NCBI GenBank assembly: GCA_035624455.1
Contig: DASPRM010000068.1
Location: 1-64,000 of the forward strand
Direction of reading: 5' to 3'
DNA length: 64,000 nt
Source: Terriglobales bacterium
GTDB lineage: Bacteria > Acidobacteriota > Terriglobia > Terriglobales > Acidobacteriaceae
The stretch's first letter is position 1. Each line of letters starts with the position of its first letter. Shown here in pieces: positions 18,866-29,041 of the stretch. The position numbers and the translations under genes are program-made. Under the pieces are notes generated by a model that was not told where the DNA came from, did not search any database, and saw only the letters and a program-made list of their open reading frames with translations.

Positions 18866-18919
18866 GCAGGACGAAGCAAATGTTGTATCACGGAGAGAAG
18901 CAGTCAGCACTTCAGCAGT

Positions 18920-18948
18920 CAGTAATCAGTAATCAGTAATCAGTAATC
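18920..18948. repeat. Tandem heptanucleotide repeat (AGTAATC)4
   Basis: Four exact copies of the 7-mer AGTAATC occupy 18921-18948. They are flanked by related CAGTCAGC and TTCAGCAGTC words on both sides. It lies in the short gap between the membrane-protein gene and the HEAT-repeat gene. Copy number may vary by slippage. Confidence 0.9.
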
Positions 18949-18987
18949 AGCAGTCAGCAAAGCAAATCTCGCGAGTGTGCCTGAAGA

Positions 18988-19947
18988 CTACGGGTGCGGG
19001 CTGGTACCTGGCTCCGTTTTCGGCTGATTCAGGCGCTGGTCCCACCATCCTTGCCACGCCCAGGTATCGTCTTGCAGGTCGGTTCTGCCAGTGATCTCGC
19101 GCAGTGCGTCGAAGACGTTATGCCGATCGGGATCTGTGAGACGTCCGGATAACTCGATCAATTCCGGTACGGCGTGCCAGCGCTGCTCCTCGGTGAGCAT
19201 GCCGGTGCGGGCGGTGCTGTGGGAGGCCTGGGCGCGCACCTGCGGGTCGGAATCGTCGCGGATGATCTTCAGCAGATCGGAGGCGGAATCCTCGCTGCCA
19301 ATCATGGCCAAGGCCTGCACCGCCGCTACACGCACCTTGGGGTCGGGGTCGTGCAGCCAGGTGAGAAGCCATTCGCGCACGCGCTGCGGCTGCACTCCGC
19401 GGTTGGCCAGCATGCCGAGCAGACTAGTGACTTTGACCCGCCTCGATGGATCAACCTGGGCTTCGTTGATGAGCCTGCTGACGGTTTCAGGCGTCTTCTC
19501 CAGGTCGAGAATCGCCAGCCGAACTTCAATGGCTGCGGCGCGCACGCGCACGTCATTGGCCGCCATGGCTTCATTCTCAAAGGTGGTCAGCGATTCTGTG
19601 CGGGCAATGTGCCCGTACCAGGTGGGCGCCAGCTTCTCTATGACCTCGGTAGCGCCCTCATCGTGGTTGACCGCGGCTTGCAAGAGCCGCTCCGCTTGCT
19701 CTTGTGGAGGACGGCTCGGGATGTATTCGGTTTCATGCTCCGAATATTTGGAGTGAGTTGCCGGCAAAACCGGCCCTGTGACACTGGCATTGTGTCCCGT
19801 GATGTAGTGCCACGCGGCCTGGGCCACACCCGAACTCACGCCAAGTACGCCTATGAAGATGACCACACACGCGGCTGCGAGCGTCCATTGCAAGCGACGG
19901 CGGCTGATGGAGATGGTGAACAGGGCGGGTTCGGGATCGCCGATCAT
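18988..19947 (-). CDS. Membrane-anchored HEAT-repeat protein (copy 1)
   Basis: A 319-residue protein with one N-terminal membrane segment at about residues 20-45 (LAAACVVIFIGVLGVSSG) and a helical-repeat body outside it. HEAT-like helix pairs are clear at about 175-260, for example PDPKVRVAAVQALAMIGSED and DSDPQVRAQASHSTARTG. It is a paralogue of the next gene: both have a QAAW motif right after the membrane segment, the PQEQAERLLQAA stretch, an NDVRVRAAA segment, a LGMLANRGVQ segment and an ALREIT ending. Such proteins usually act as scaffolds; no partner can be named. The gap to the second copy is 54 bases, so they are probably co-transcribed. Confidence 0.78.
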   Translation of the reverse strand: MIGDPEPALFTISISRRRLQWTLAAACVVIFIGVLGVSSGVAQAAWHYITGHNASVTGPVLPATHSKYSEHETEYIPSRPPQEQAERLLQAAVNHDEGATEVIEKLAPTWYGHIARTESLTTFENEAMAANDVRVRAAAIEVRLAILDLEKTPETVSRLINEAQVDPSRRVKVTSLLGMLANRGVQPQRVREWLLTWLHDPDPKVRVAAVQALAMIGSEDSASDLLKIIRDDSDPQVRAQASHSTARTGMLTEEQRWHAVPELIELSGRLTDPDRHNVFDALREITGRTDLQDDTWAWQGWWDQRLNQPKTEPGTSPHP

Positions 19948-20001
19948 TTTTTTCTGCGCTTCGTTTTCTCGCGCCGTCCGGTTAGCCCTTGCTCTCGGCG
20001 G

Positions 20002-20985
20002 CTAGCTGTTGCCGCGCACTGTCCAGGTTTCCGGACCGTAGGGCTTGGCATGACCGTCTTCGTTCAGCCACTTCCGCCACGCACTGGCATCATTGGGAAG
20101 GCTCACATTGGTGATCTCGCGCAGCGCCTGGAAGAACCAGGTGCGAGTTTCCGGATCGACATCGTTGCGCTCCACATACTCCACCAGCGTGGAAACGGCC
20201 AGCATGCGTTCCTCCTGCGTGTAGGCACCGGATTTCGCCAGGCCACAGCCTGCGCGCTCACGCTGCGTGCGGGTTTTGCCGTCATGAAAGATCCGCAGCA
20301 GAATTGGTATGGTTTCCTTGGTGCCGACGATCGCGATCGATTCCACCGCCCAGAACTGAGTCTTGTCGTCAGGATCGTCGACATAGCGCTCGAGGGCATC
20401 GATGACGCGCTCCGTCTGCACGCCACGATTGCCCAGCATTCCCAGCGCCCAGGTGGCGTGCGGGCGAGCAGAAGGATTTTCCGCTGCCATGCTTACCAGC
20501 CGGTCGACGGTCTCGCCATCTTTGGGGTAGTTGAAGGTCGCAAGCAGGAGCTCAGTGGTGGCAGCGCGGACGCGCAGGTCATTGCTGTAGCGGGCAGTCA
20601 GATCGAGATCGTTGAGCTTCTGGGTGAACTCGAGGTGGCCGCGCCATTCATCCACGTGCTGCTCGATGAGATCGGTGGCGCCCTCGTAATGGTTGGTGGC
20701 GGCCTGCAAGAGCTGCTCGGCCTGCTGCTGCGGAGGAAGGCCGAGGATGCGGTCGATCTCGCGCTGATCAAGCTTACGGCCGGTGGCTTCAACCGGCGGC
20801 CCCGCCACACGGATGCGCTCGCCCGTAAGCTGCTTCCATGCCGCCTGCACGGCGCCTGACTGCGCCAGGGCTCCCGCCGCTGCCAGCAGGGCTACCAGCA
20901 AGATGATCCGGCGCAGGCTGGATCGAGTTATCCCGACCGTGACGACGTCCCTGGCATTCTCTTCTGCAGACGTGGTTAGCGGCAT
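20002..20985 (-). CDS. Membrane-anchored HEAT-repeat protein (copy 2)
   Basis: A 327-residue paralogue of the downstream gene. It has a membrane segment at about residues 25-45 (IILLVALLAAAGALAQSG), the shared QAAWKQLTGE motif, PQQQAEQLLQAATNHYEGAT, and HEAT-like repeats from about 110 to 260. The C-terminus ends in ALREITNVSLPNDASAWRKW, like copy 1. The frame starts at 21084, but the ATG at 20985 has GGAGG three bases upstream and begins the conserved part, so I chose it. The pair arose by tandem duplication followed by strong divergence (inferred). Function is unknown. Confidence 0.78.
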   Translation of the reverse strand: MPLTTSAEENARDVVTVGITRSSLRRIILLVALLAAAGALAQSGAVQAAWKQLTGERIRVAGPPVEATGRKLDQREIDRILGLPPQQQAEQLLQAATNHYEGATDLIEQHVDEWRGHLEFTQKLNDLDLTARYSNDLRVRAATTELLLATFNYPKDGETVDRLVSMAAENPSARPHATWALGMLGNRGVQTERVIDALERYVDDPDDKTQFWAVESIAIVGTKETIPILLRIFHDGKTRTQRERAGCGLAKSGAYTQEERMLAVSTLVEYVERNDVDPETRTWFFQALREITNVSLPNDASAWRKWLNEDGHAKPYGPETWTVRGNS

Positions 20986-21150
20986 AGTCCTCCGCCGTCC
21001 GAGTTCTGGGGAGGAGCGCGGCAAGCTCAGACCTCCATCATCCGCATTATTTAGGAAAACGCACTCTTTGGTGGGCACCTGCACGTTCCCAAAGTAACTT
21101 GCAGGGACAAGGGGAGGTGAAGCTGAGGCTGCGGAATAAGCCGGTGCCTG

Positions 21151-21570
21151 TCAAATTGCGTGAGCAAACAGCGGAACAAACGGCTGAAACAGCGATTCCA
21201 ACTCGGCACTCAGGTGCAGGCGCTCACTCTCGGTCTTAAGCAGCGCACGCGGATCAGGCGCCGTCTTCAGCGCATAACGCAGGTAGGACAACCGCATGAG
21301 CCAGATGGCATGCTCGAGATCCTCTTCTTTGCGCACATGAAATGTCGCCCAGCCGGAATTTGGGACCCAGTGGTGCTCCTCGGCCAACCCCTTCGCCAAC
21401 AGGGCATCACGCACCGGCCGCGGAAAGGGAATGTCCACAGTCCCATTCGTGTGCAGGTGTCCGACTTCCGCATTGCCATAGCGGAATTCCCTGCCTCCAA
21501 AGCGGTGGGGATGAACTGAGATGTGCGGCCAGGAAGAAACAGTGTCTTCGAGCTTCTTAAGATCATTCAT
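21151..21570 (-). CDS. DUF5519 (luciferase-like) family protein
   Basis: A 139-residue soluble protein. It matches what I recall of DUF5519, sometimes annotated luciferase domain-containing: VSVHPHRFGGREFRYG-like start (here ISVHPHRFGGREFRYGNAEV), then GHLHTNGTVDIPFPRPVRDALLAKGLAEEHH, PNSGWATFHVRKEEDLEHAIWLMRLSY. The small His-rich beta core with a helical tail is typical. No light-producing role should be assumed. The start ATG at 21568-21570 is clear, and it has no operon partner. Confidence 0.75.
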   Translation of the reverse strand: MNDLKKLEDTVSSWPHISVHPHRFGGREFRYGNAEVGHLHTNGTVDIPFPRPVRDALLAKGLAEEHHWVPNSGWATFHVRKEEDLEHAIWLMRLSYLRYALKTAPDPRALLKTESERLHLSAELESLFQPFVPLFAHAI

Positions 21571-21710
21571 GGTTGCACGCCTGTCTTATCTATCTGTTCG
21601 ATGACTAGACGCGATCGCTCGATTCAGTCCGGTTGTGGCGTATTGGGAGGTCGCCTGAATCGTGGCAACATCTCGCAGGCTAGAATACGATCCTCTCGCG
21701 AGGAAGCACT

Positions 21711-22788
21711 ATGGGCAGGGTGTCGGCCGTCATGTTCCTGGTACTCTCAGCAGGTACGTGGTTCATATCGGCGGTGCCAGCTCGACTACCGAACGAAACC
21801 CTGCTGTCTTCTGAAAATGCCTATAACCCGATACCGAGTCCTGATGGGAAATATATTGCCTTCGTCCGCATCGGATGGAATAAGCGGACAGCCGGACTGG
21901 GGCGTTCCAGTCTTATTTCGCAAACCGCTCTGATGGATCCGGGCGGCAACCTGGTTGCGAAGCAATCGTTAGCAGATTCTTTCTTGTCTGGCTGGACGCC
22001 GGACGGCAGTCTCCTGATTTGTTATCGCGACGGCGAGTATTCCCTCGTGCGGGTTGACGGAAGTAACTCAATCAAAGAACAACTCCCCGCCGCGCCAGAT
22101 GTGCTTGGCACAGAGCGAGTCTCCTATTTTGCTCGTTCAAGAGCTGCGATCTGGAGTCATTCAGTCGGGAATATTACCGTGCTTGAGACTCCATACGGCG
22201 TTCTCGCACAGCAGGATGGTTGGAAGGGAAATCTGATCGCTCCATCGCCGAACGGAAGGTACCTCGCAATTGCGGGCGACTGGCCCGGTTCTCGTCTATG
22301 GATTTACGATCTTGAACTGGACAGCTGGACGTGTTTAGGCGATATCAGCATTCACCCGGACGAGAATTGGGACTACATCAAGCCAAGCTGGAATCCCTGG
22401 TTTGCTGATGGTTCGCGACTTACATTCTTCGCCCGTAAGAATTCGGTTCTTGTTATCACCTTGCCTGATGGCAAGCAACGGCGTGATGTCCAGATTTGGG
22501 GCACCTGCAGCTCTAGCGACACCATCACCTGATGGTCAATTCGTAGCTTACGTCACATTCGAGCCACGGCCTAGGAAACTGCGTCCGGACCTTCAGTTCT
22601 GGGGAGGAACACGCATCTGGGTTGCGCCAGCCAATGGAGACTTCAAATCGCTGGCGGTCACCGCCAAGAGTGCGGACGAAACTTACGACTTACGATGGCT
22701 TGACGACCACACATTGGTTTTTGATCGTGTTGCGGATGTTCAGTTCTATATGCAGGCGCAGGTCTGGAAGGCGGACGTCAGGCGCTAA
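21711..22788 (+). pseudogene. TolB-like beta-propeller protein broken by a one-base insertion
   Basis: The first frame (21711-22532) begins with ATG after GAGGAAG, has a signal peptide (VMFLVLSAGTWFISAVPA) and propeller blades such as NPIPSPDGKYIAFVRIG and IAPSPNGRYLAIAGD. It then stops soon after a GGGG run at 22498-22501. Removing one G continues the protein smoothly in the next frame (WAPAALATPSPDGQFVAYV) to a stop at 22786-22788, giving about 358 residues with another blade (VTAKSADETYDLRWLDD). So the gene is either a recent pseudogene, a slippage-expressed gene or carries a sequencing error at the G run. The family is TolB/WD40-like periplasmic propellers; the specific role is unknown. 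Confidence 0.8.
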
Positions 22789-22801
22789 GGGGTGAAAACC
22801 C

Positions 22802-23170
22802 ATGTCGACAAACTCCAAATCCATTCTCCTCGACCGCCTCTCCCGTTATAACCAGATCGACCTTAGCGTGACCGGCAGAAAGTCGGGGCGCACGATCTCC
22901 AATCCAGTTTGGTTTGTCCTGGAAGGCAAGACGCTCTACCTCTTGCCGGTACAGGGATCGAATACGCAGTGGTATAAGAACGTACTTACGAACCCTAGCA
23001 TTGGGATCGCGGCTCGCGATGCAAAAGGCGAGTTCCGTGCTGTTCCCATCAAGGACGCGAAGACGGTGAAGTCAGTGGTCGAGAAATTTCGCGAGAAGTA
23101 CGGCGCCGGTGACGTGAAGAAGTACTATTCCAAGCCCAACGTCGCGGTTCAGGTCGAGCTGGGGATGTAA
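22802..23170 (+). CDS. Deazaflavin-dependent (DDN-type) nitroreductase family protein
   Basis: A 122-residue protein of the split-barrel flavin/F420-binding family. It has DLSVTGRKSGRTISNPVWFVLEGKTLYLLPV, the usual GRKSG cofactor-phosphate loop, followed by NTQWYKNVLTNPSIGIA and a C-terminal VQVEL strand. Members bind F420 or FMN and often act on quinones or nitro compounds; here the substrate is unknown. The ATG at 22802 follows AAGGGG. It is 13 bases from the broken propeller gene and probably shares its transcript. Confidence 0.82.
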   Translation: MSTNSKSILLDRLSRYNQIDLSVTGRKSGRTISNPVWFVLEGKTLYLLPVQGSNTQWYKNVLTNPSIGIAARDAKGEFRAVPIKDAKTVKSVVEKFREKYGAGDVKKYYSKPNVAVQVELGM

Positions 23171-23209
23171 GTTTCCTGCTGCGAACCGTGTGTGATCCTC
23201 ACCAGACTC

Positions 23210-23336
23210 CCTCAGGGGCTGAAGCCCGGAATTATTAGGCGCATAGCAAGGAAGCTGAGTCGCGCGGAAAAGCAAAACGCAAGGTCCTTCGACTCGGACG
23301 CGGATTGGTATACCGCGTCCTCGCTCAGGATGACAG
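23210..23336. repeat. Two dispersed palindromic elements side by side
   Basis: The first, at 23210-23230, is CTCAGGGGCTGAAGCCC, the half-element also seen at 17631-17651. The second, at 23282-23336, is TTCGACTCGGACGCGG...CCGCGTCCTCGCTCAGGATGACA, a member of the family at 2871-2925. The GGACGCGG/CCGCGTCC arms are inverted. The rest of this 259-base gap holds no gene I can support. Confidence 0.7.
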
Positions 23337-23429
23337 CGGGAAGACAGCTATCGGAGCGAGGGTCTCTTGTGAGGTCGGCAGGGCCCGCTGAACTCAGTCC
23401 ACATCTGGTGTCGGCACCGCAGGAATCCG

Positions 23430-24611
23430 TTACTCGATCGCGTACACGCAATCGTCCTCGCCGCCGAAGTAGAGTACGCCATTGCTGACCACGGCCGATG
23501 AGACGATCCGCTCATCGGTCGCAAAGACGCCCAAAAGCCTTCCGGTATCGGCATTCAACCACAGCATGGTGCCGTAGAAATCGCCAACGTAAAGAGTGTT
23601 GCCTACGACGACGGGAGAGGCGAAGACATTCGCTGGCTCGGGCGATTTGGCCTGCCATTTCACCTGGCCGGTCTTGGCGTCGTAAGCCTTGATGTCCTGC
23701 GCATCGGACGTGCCCACGATCACCATGGCTTTGTAGATCGCCGGCCCGCCGATCACCCAGGAGAAGTTTTCCTGGTCGGCTCTCCAGCGCAGCTTCCCGG
23801 TCGCTACTTCGACCGCATAAAGCGCGCCGTCACGTGCCCCAAAGAACACCGCGCCCTCGCCGACGGCGGGTGTGGACTGTACTTCCCCGAGAGGAAAGTA
23901 CTGGTTGCCGGCAGTTTTGAACTTCCACTTCAACGCGCCGCTTGCGGCGTCGAGGGCATACAGGTTTCCGTCCATGCTCCCGGCATATACCACGGCATCC
24001 GCTACAGCTGGGGTTGCCCGCACTCGGCCGGCCGTTTTGAATACCCACTTCCGCTTTCCGGTCGCAGGATCGAGGGCATAGATGTTGCCGTCGGCGCTGC
24101 CGATATAGAGCGTTGCATCAGCAATCACTGGTGACGAATGCTCGAATTCCCACTTGCCATTCGACATCAGTTTCGGATCGGGTGGGATTGGCATACCTGT
24201 TTTCACCGTCCACCTCTCACGACCAGTACGGGCGTCCACTGCGTGGATAGCGGCGTCGCCGGCCTCGAAGAACACGGTGTCACGATAAACCGCAGGCGAC
24301 GAAGCCACTGCGCCCGCGGCCTGGCATTTCCATTTCGGCTTGCCGGTTTGGGCATCAAGAGCGTAGAGGTGGCCGTCGTTGCTACCGATGTACAGCGTGC
24401 CGGCATGGAGCACGGGAGCCGAGCGAATTTTGTTTCCCGTCTCGAAGCTCCACTTCAATTTGCCAGCAGGAATTTTGCTATCGGGATAGACACCCGTGTG
24501 CTGCGGGTCTCCGCGGAACATGACAGCATCGCTCGCGTTCTGCGCGGTTGTTGAAATGCTAGAACAGGAGATCAGCAGGGAAACGGCCAGCAGCGCTGAT
24601 GCAGTTTTCAT
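23430..24611 (-). CDS. PQQ-type beta-propeller lipoprotein (BamB-like)
   Basis: A 393-residue exported protein built from PQQ/quinoprotein-like propeller repeats. A signal peptide ends in a plausible lipobox (LLISC near residue 15). The body holds at least seven blades with the usual alternation of LYALDA-type strands and GKLKWSFET-type strands, for example HLYALDAQTGKPKWKCQ and NIYALDPATGKRKWVFKT. No dehydrogenase catalytic residues are recognised, so a scaffold or assembly role, as for BamB, is more likely than alcohol oxidation. The frame opens at 24635, but the ATG at 24611 begins the signal peptide and is preferred. Confidence 0.85.
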   Translation of the reverse strand: MKTASALLAVSLLISCSSISTTAQNASDAVMFRGDPQHTGVYPDSKIPAGKLKWSFETGNKIRSAPVLHAGTLYIGSNDGHLYALDAQTGKPKWKCQAAGAVASSPAVYRDTVFFEAGDAAIHAVDARTGRERWTVKTGMPIPPDPKLMSNGKWEFEHSSPVIADATLYIGSADGNIYALDPATGKRKWVFKTAGRVRATPAVADAVVYAGSMDGNLYALDAASGALKWKFKTAGNQYFPLGEVQSTPAVGEGAVFFGARDGALYAVEVATGKLRWRADQENFSWVIGGPAIYKAMVIVGTSDAQDIKAYDAKTGQVKWQAKSPEPANVFASPVVVGNTLYVGDFYGTMLWLNADTGRLLGVFATDERIVSSAVVSNGVLYFGGEDDCVYAIE

Positions 24612-24802
24612 GCGTGTCTGTATACGACACCCCATATGGGATGGCGCAAGGACTCTTGACTCCGGGGGATGTGATGTTCGGTTGGCGGGATGTGTACTCA
24701 GCGCCGCAAGGCAGTTCGTTCTGGACCGCTGCTGAATTCGGCGAGGGCGTCGGCGAGACTGTCGGCGAGACTTATCACTGTGTAAGGCCGGGGAATGAAT
24801 TT

Positions 24803-24922
24803 TCTTCGGGGGCTAAAGCCCAATTGACTTTGAAGTCCTCAGGGAGGGCCTGAAGGCCGTACCCTTCAAAGCATACGACTCGGGCCGGGTTTGGTGAGCC
24901 CGGCCCTTGCTCAGAATGACAG
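24803..24922. repeat. Composite of two dispersed palindromic families
   Basis: From 24803 to 24869 it carries GGGGGCTAAAGCCC, then GGAGGGCCTGAAGGCCGTACCC, a degraded copy of the element at 17631-17695. From 24875 to 24922 it carries ACGACTCGGGCCGGG...CCCGGCCCTTGCTCAGAATGACA, a copy of the family at 2871-2925. Both lie in the gap between the propeller gene and rpoD, with no gene in between. Confidence 0.7.
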
Positions 24923-24949
24923 GTCAACAGGTTGGAGTTTTGAAGCGCC

Positions 24950-26671
<1,722 letters not shown>

Positions 26672-26930
26672 GGTTAGGAAGGAATAACCCTTCCGACAGT
26701 TTGGAACTTCGGCGGGAACTCTTCGGAACTATAACGTGAGCGGAAACCTACAGATTTTAGCATGGCCGCACGGCTTGGTGAAGCCAGAGCTACCACAAAA
26801 TCAGCCGTCGTTCGCCTGCCCAGCGCCGTCAATAACTTAGATGTCAGCCAGCCCTATCAGGGTTCCCAAAATCCGCCGAATTCCCGCCTTGCAAGCCTCT
26901 AAAATTGCAAGAATTCTGCAAAAATCGAGG

Positions 26931-28787
26931 TTACGTCCCGGTAACCCTGTTCCCCAGGTGCCCGGCGCTGAGTTCCCGGTCGATCTCCAGCTTCTTTTTC
27001 AGCAGTGTAGTCAAGCCCGCCGTGTCCTGCTTTCGCTCCGCTTCCGCGATCTCAGCCCGCACCTGTCGCTGCGAGCGCTCCAGTTTCCGGCGCTTCAGGG
27101 CCAGGATGGCTCCCTCCAGAAGCTCGGGAGTGAGTTCTTCTTCCTCGCTCATCAGGCATTCGGCCATTAACTGCCGATCGCCTTCTCCCAGTTCCAGGGA
27201 ACCCGGAGATGCATCTTCAGCCTCCAGCAGCGCGGAAATCAGGGACTCGGCCGCAAGCCCTTCGTGCAGGGGCTCGATCTTGAGGGCGAAACGCGCCTGT
27301 CGTGCGGGATCGAACTCCTCTTCCGCTCCATCCCGTGATGAAACATGCCCATCGGCTCCGCCCAGCATTCCACGAAATGAGAGAGCGCGAATCAGAATGC
27401 GCTCTGCCTCGGTGACCTGCGCCACGGGCGGCGCCTTCACCTGCCTGGTTCCCCGCGCGGTAGCGGCATGCCGAAGCTCCTGCCGCAGAACGGTGGAGTC
27501 AATTGCCAGTTTCTGCGCAATTTCGCCTGCGATCTCGTCGCGAGCTATGCGACTCGGCGCCCGCTGCACGTGAGGCAACAGGAAATTCAGGGCCTTTACT
27601 TTGCCCTCGGGAGTCCGTACCGGAAATTTCATGCGTGCCCGTGCGATCAGATAATCGAAGTAGCGTGGTGCGGACTTGAGCGCTGCCGCATAGGCTTCCC
27701 GGCCTTTCTTGCGGATGTAGAGATCAGGATCAAAACCTGCCTCCAATTGGACGACCTTGATGTCGAAATCTTCCTCCACCAGAAGAGCCAGCGAGCGCTC
27801 GGCCGCCGCCGCTCCGGCGAGGTCGGGATCAAAACTGACCACGATATTGCGGCTGAAGCGTGCCAGCAGCCGTGCCTGCGATTCCGTAAAGGCTGTGCCG
27901 GAGCTGGCCACCACGTTGTGAAATCCAGCCGCAAACACCGAGATGCAGTCCATCTGCCCTTCGACCAGGATCGCGTAGCCCAGCGCGCGGATCGCCTCCT
28001 TGGCGCGGTCGAGATTGAACAGGATCCGAGACTTGGAATAGATCGGGGTCTCGGGGGAGTTCAGGTACTTCGGCCCCGCCTTTTCGTCGGCGGAAAGCGT
28101 ACGGCCCGTGAATGCGATCACCCGCCCCGACTCGTTGGTGATGGGAAAGGTTACTCGGTTGCGGAACTTGCTGTAGATAGGATCAGCGGATTTATGTGCA
28201 GTATCGGCGGAATCGTGTTTCCACGAAAACAGACCCGAGGTCCGCAGGATTTCTTCGTCAAAGTCGCCGCGCAGCCGGTCGCGAAGCAGGAATCCCGACT
28301 CCGGGGCGTAGCCAATTCGGAAGCGCGCAATCATCTCTTCATTCAGGCCGCGCCCGGCGAGATATTCACGGGCATGCGCTGCCTCTGGTTTACGCAGCTG
28401 CTCCTGGAACCAGGCGCAGGCGCGCTCCTGGACGTCCATGAGCTGCATGCGCAGCCGCGCGTCCCGCTCTTCAGTGGGACTATCGAACTGCATTTTGGGA
28501 AGCGGGATATCCAGCTTTTGTGCGATCAGCCGCAGCGCTTCGGGAAACGTGATGTTCTCTATTTTCTGAACGAAGCTGAAGACATCGCCAGACGCGCCGC
28601 AGCCGAAGCAGTGATAGAACTGCCGAGTAGCGTGCACGGAAAAAGACGGCGTCTTTTCGTTATGGAAAGGGCAGAGCCCCTGATAATTCTGCGCCCCCGA
28701 TTTGCGCAGCTTTACGTAATCACCCACGATGCGGACGATGTCCGCCTGCTGCCGGAGGGTCTCCTTGAAGTCGTGCGGGGTGGGCAT
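26931..28787 (-). CDS. dnaG: DNA primase
   Basis: DnaG makes RNA primers for replication. The 618-residue product has an N-terminal CHC2 zinc ribbon with Cys39, His42, Cys60 and Cys63 (CPFHNEKTPSFSV and HCFGCGASGD), then the RNA polymerase domain with the GRTL motif, VEGQMDCISVFAAG (TOPRIM acidic motif), SFDPDLAGAAAAERSL and the C-terminal helical helicase-binding region from about 430. ATG at 28785-28787 fits the conserved N-terminus. It is followed by rpoD on the same strand. Confidence 0.96.
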   Translation of the reverse strand: MPTPHDFKETLRQQADIVRIVGDYVKLRKSGAQNYQGLCPFHNEKTPSFSVHATRQFYHCFGCGASGDVFSFVQKIENITFPEALRLIAQKLDIPLPKMQFDSPTEERDARLRMQLMDVQERACAWFQEQLRKPEAAHAREYLAGRGLNEEMIARFRIGYAPESGFLLRDRLRGDFDEEILRTSGLFSWKHDSADTAHKSADPIYSKFRNRVTFPITNESGRVIAFTGRTLSADEKAGPKYLNSPETPIYSKSRILFNLDRAKEAIRALGYAILVEGQMDCISVFAAGFHNVVASSGTAFTESQARLLARFSRNIVVSFDPDLAGAAAAERSLALLVEEDFDIKVVQLEAGFDPDLYIRKKGREAYAAALKSAPRYFDYLIARARMKFPVRTPEGKVKALNFLLPHVQRAPSRIARDEIAGEIAQKLAIDSTVLRQELRHAATARGTRQVKAPPVAQVTEAERILIRALSFRGMLGGADGHVSSRDGAEEEFDPARQARFALKIEPLHEGLAAESLISALLEAEDASPGSLELGEGDRQLMAECLMSEEEELTPELLEGAILALKRRKLERSQRQVRAEIAEAERKQDTAGLTTLLKKKLEIDRELSAGHLGNRVTGT

Positions 28788-28941
28788 TAGGTCAGTATTG
28801 GCGCGGAATGGTCAGCCAGAAAATAACTATCCTATCAATGCTGTGCAAAAGCTGTGGGAAACGGATCTTTCCGTTCAATATGTGAGGAAAATTCTAACCG
28901 CTCGCTGTTGGGCAGAGGAGCGGCGTCAGAACCGGTGCGGT

Positions 28942-29011
28942 GGCGAAGAATCTCTGCGACTCTCCGACCAAATGCACAGATTCTTCGCTCCCTGCGTTCG
29001 CCCAGAATGAC
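28942..29011. repeat. Hairpin repeat ending in CGCCCAGAATGACC
   Basis: GCGAAGAATCTCTGC (from 28942) and GCACAGATTCTTCGC form inverted arms about 50 bases apart, followed by TCCCTGCGTTCGCCCAGAATGACC. The end resembles that of the TTCGACTCGG...ATGACA family, so it is probably a distant relative. It lies between dnaG and the NmrA-like gene. The remainder of the 254-base gap holds nothing I can assign. Confidence 0.5.
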
Positions 29012-29041
29012 CCCGAAAACCTCTTGCTTGAGCGCCTACGC

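Noticed and set aside
19174-20859. 561-codon open frame on the plus strand opposite the two HEAT genes
   Set aside because: Composition is Gly/His/Arg-rich as expected for an antisense shadow of GC-rich genes, it has no domain and no ribosome-binding site, and it spans the gap between two well-supported genes.
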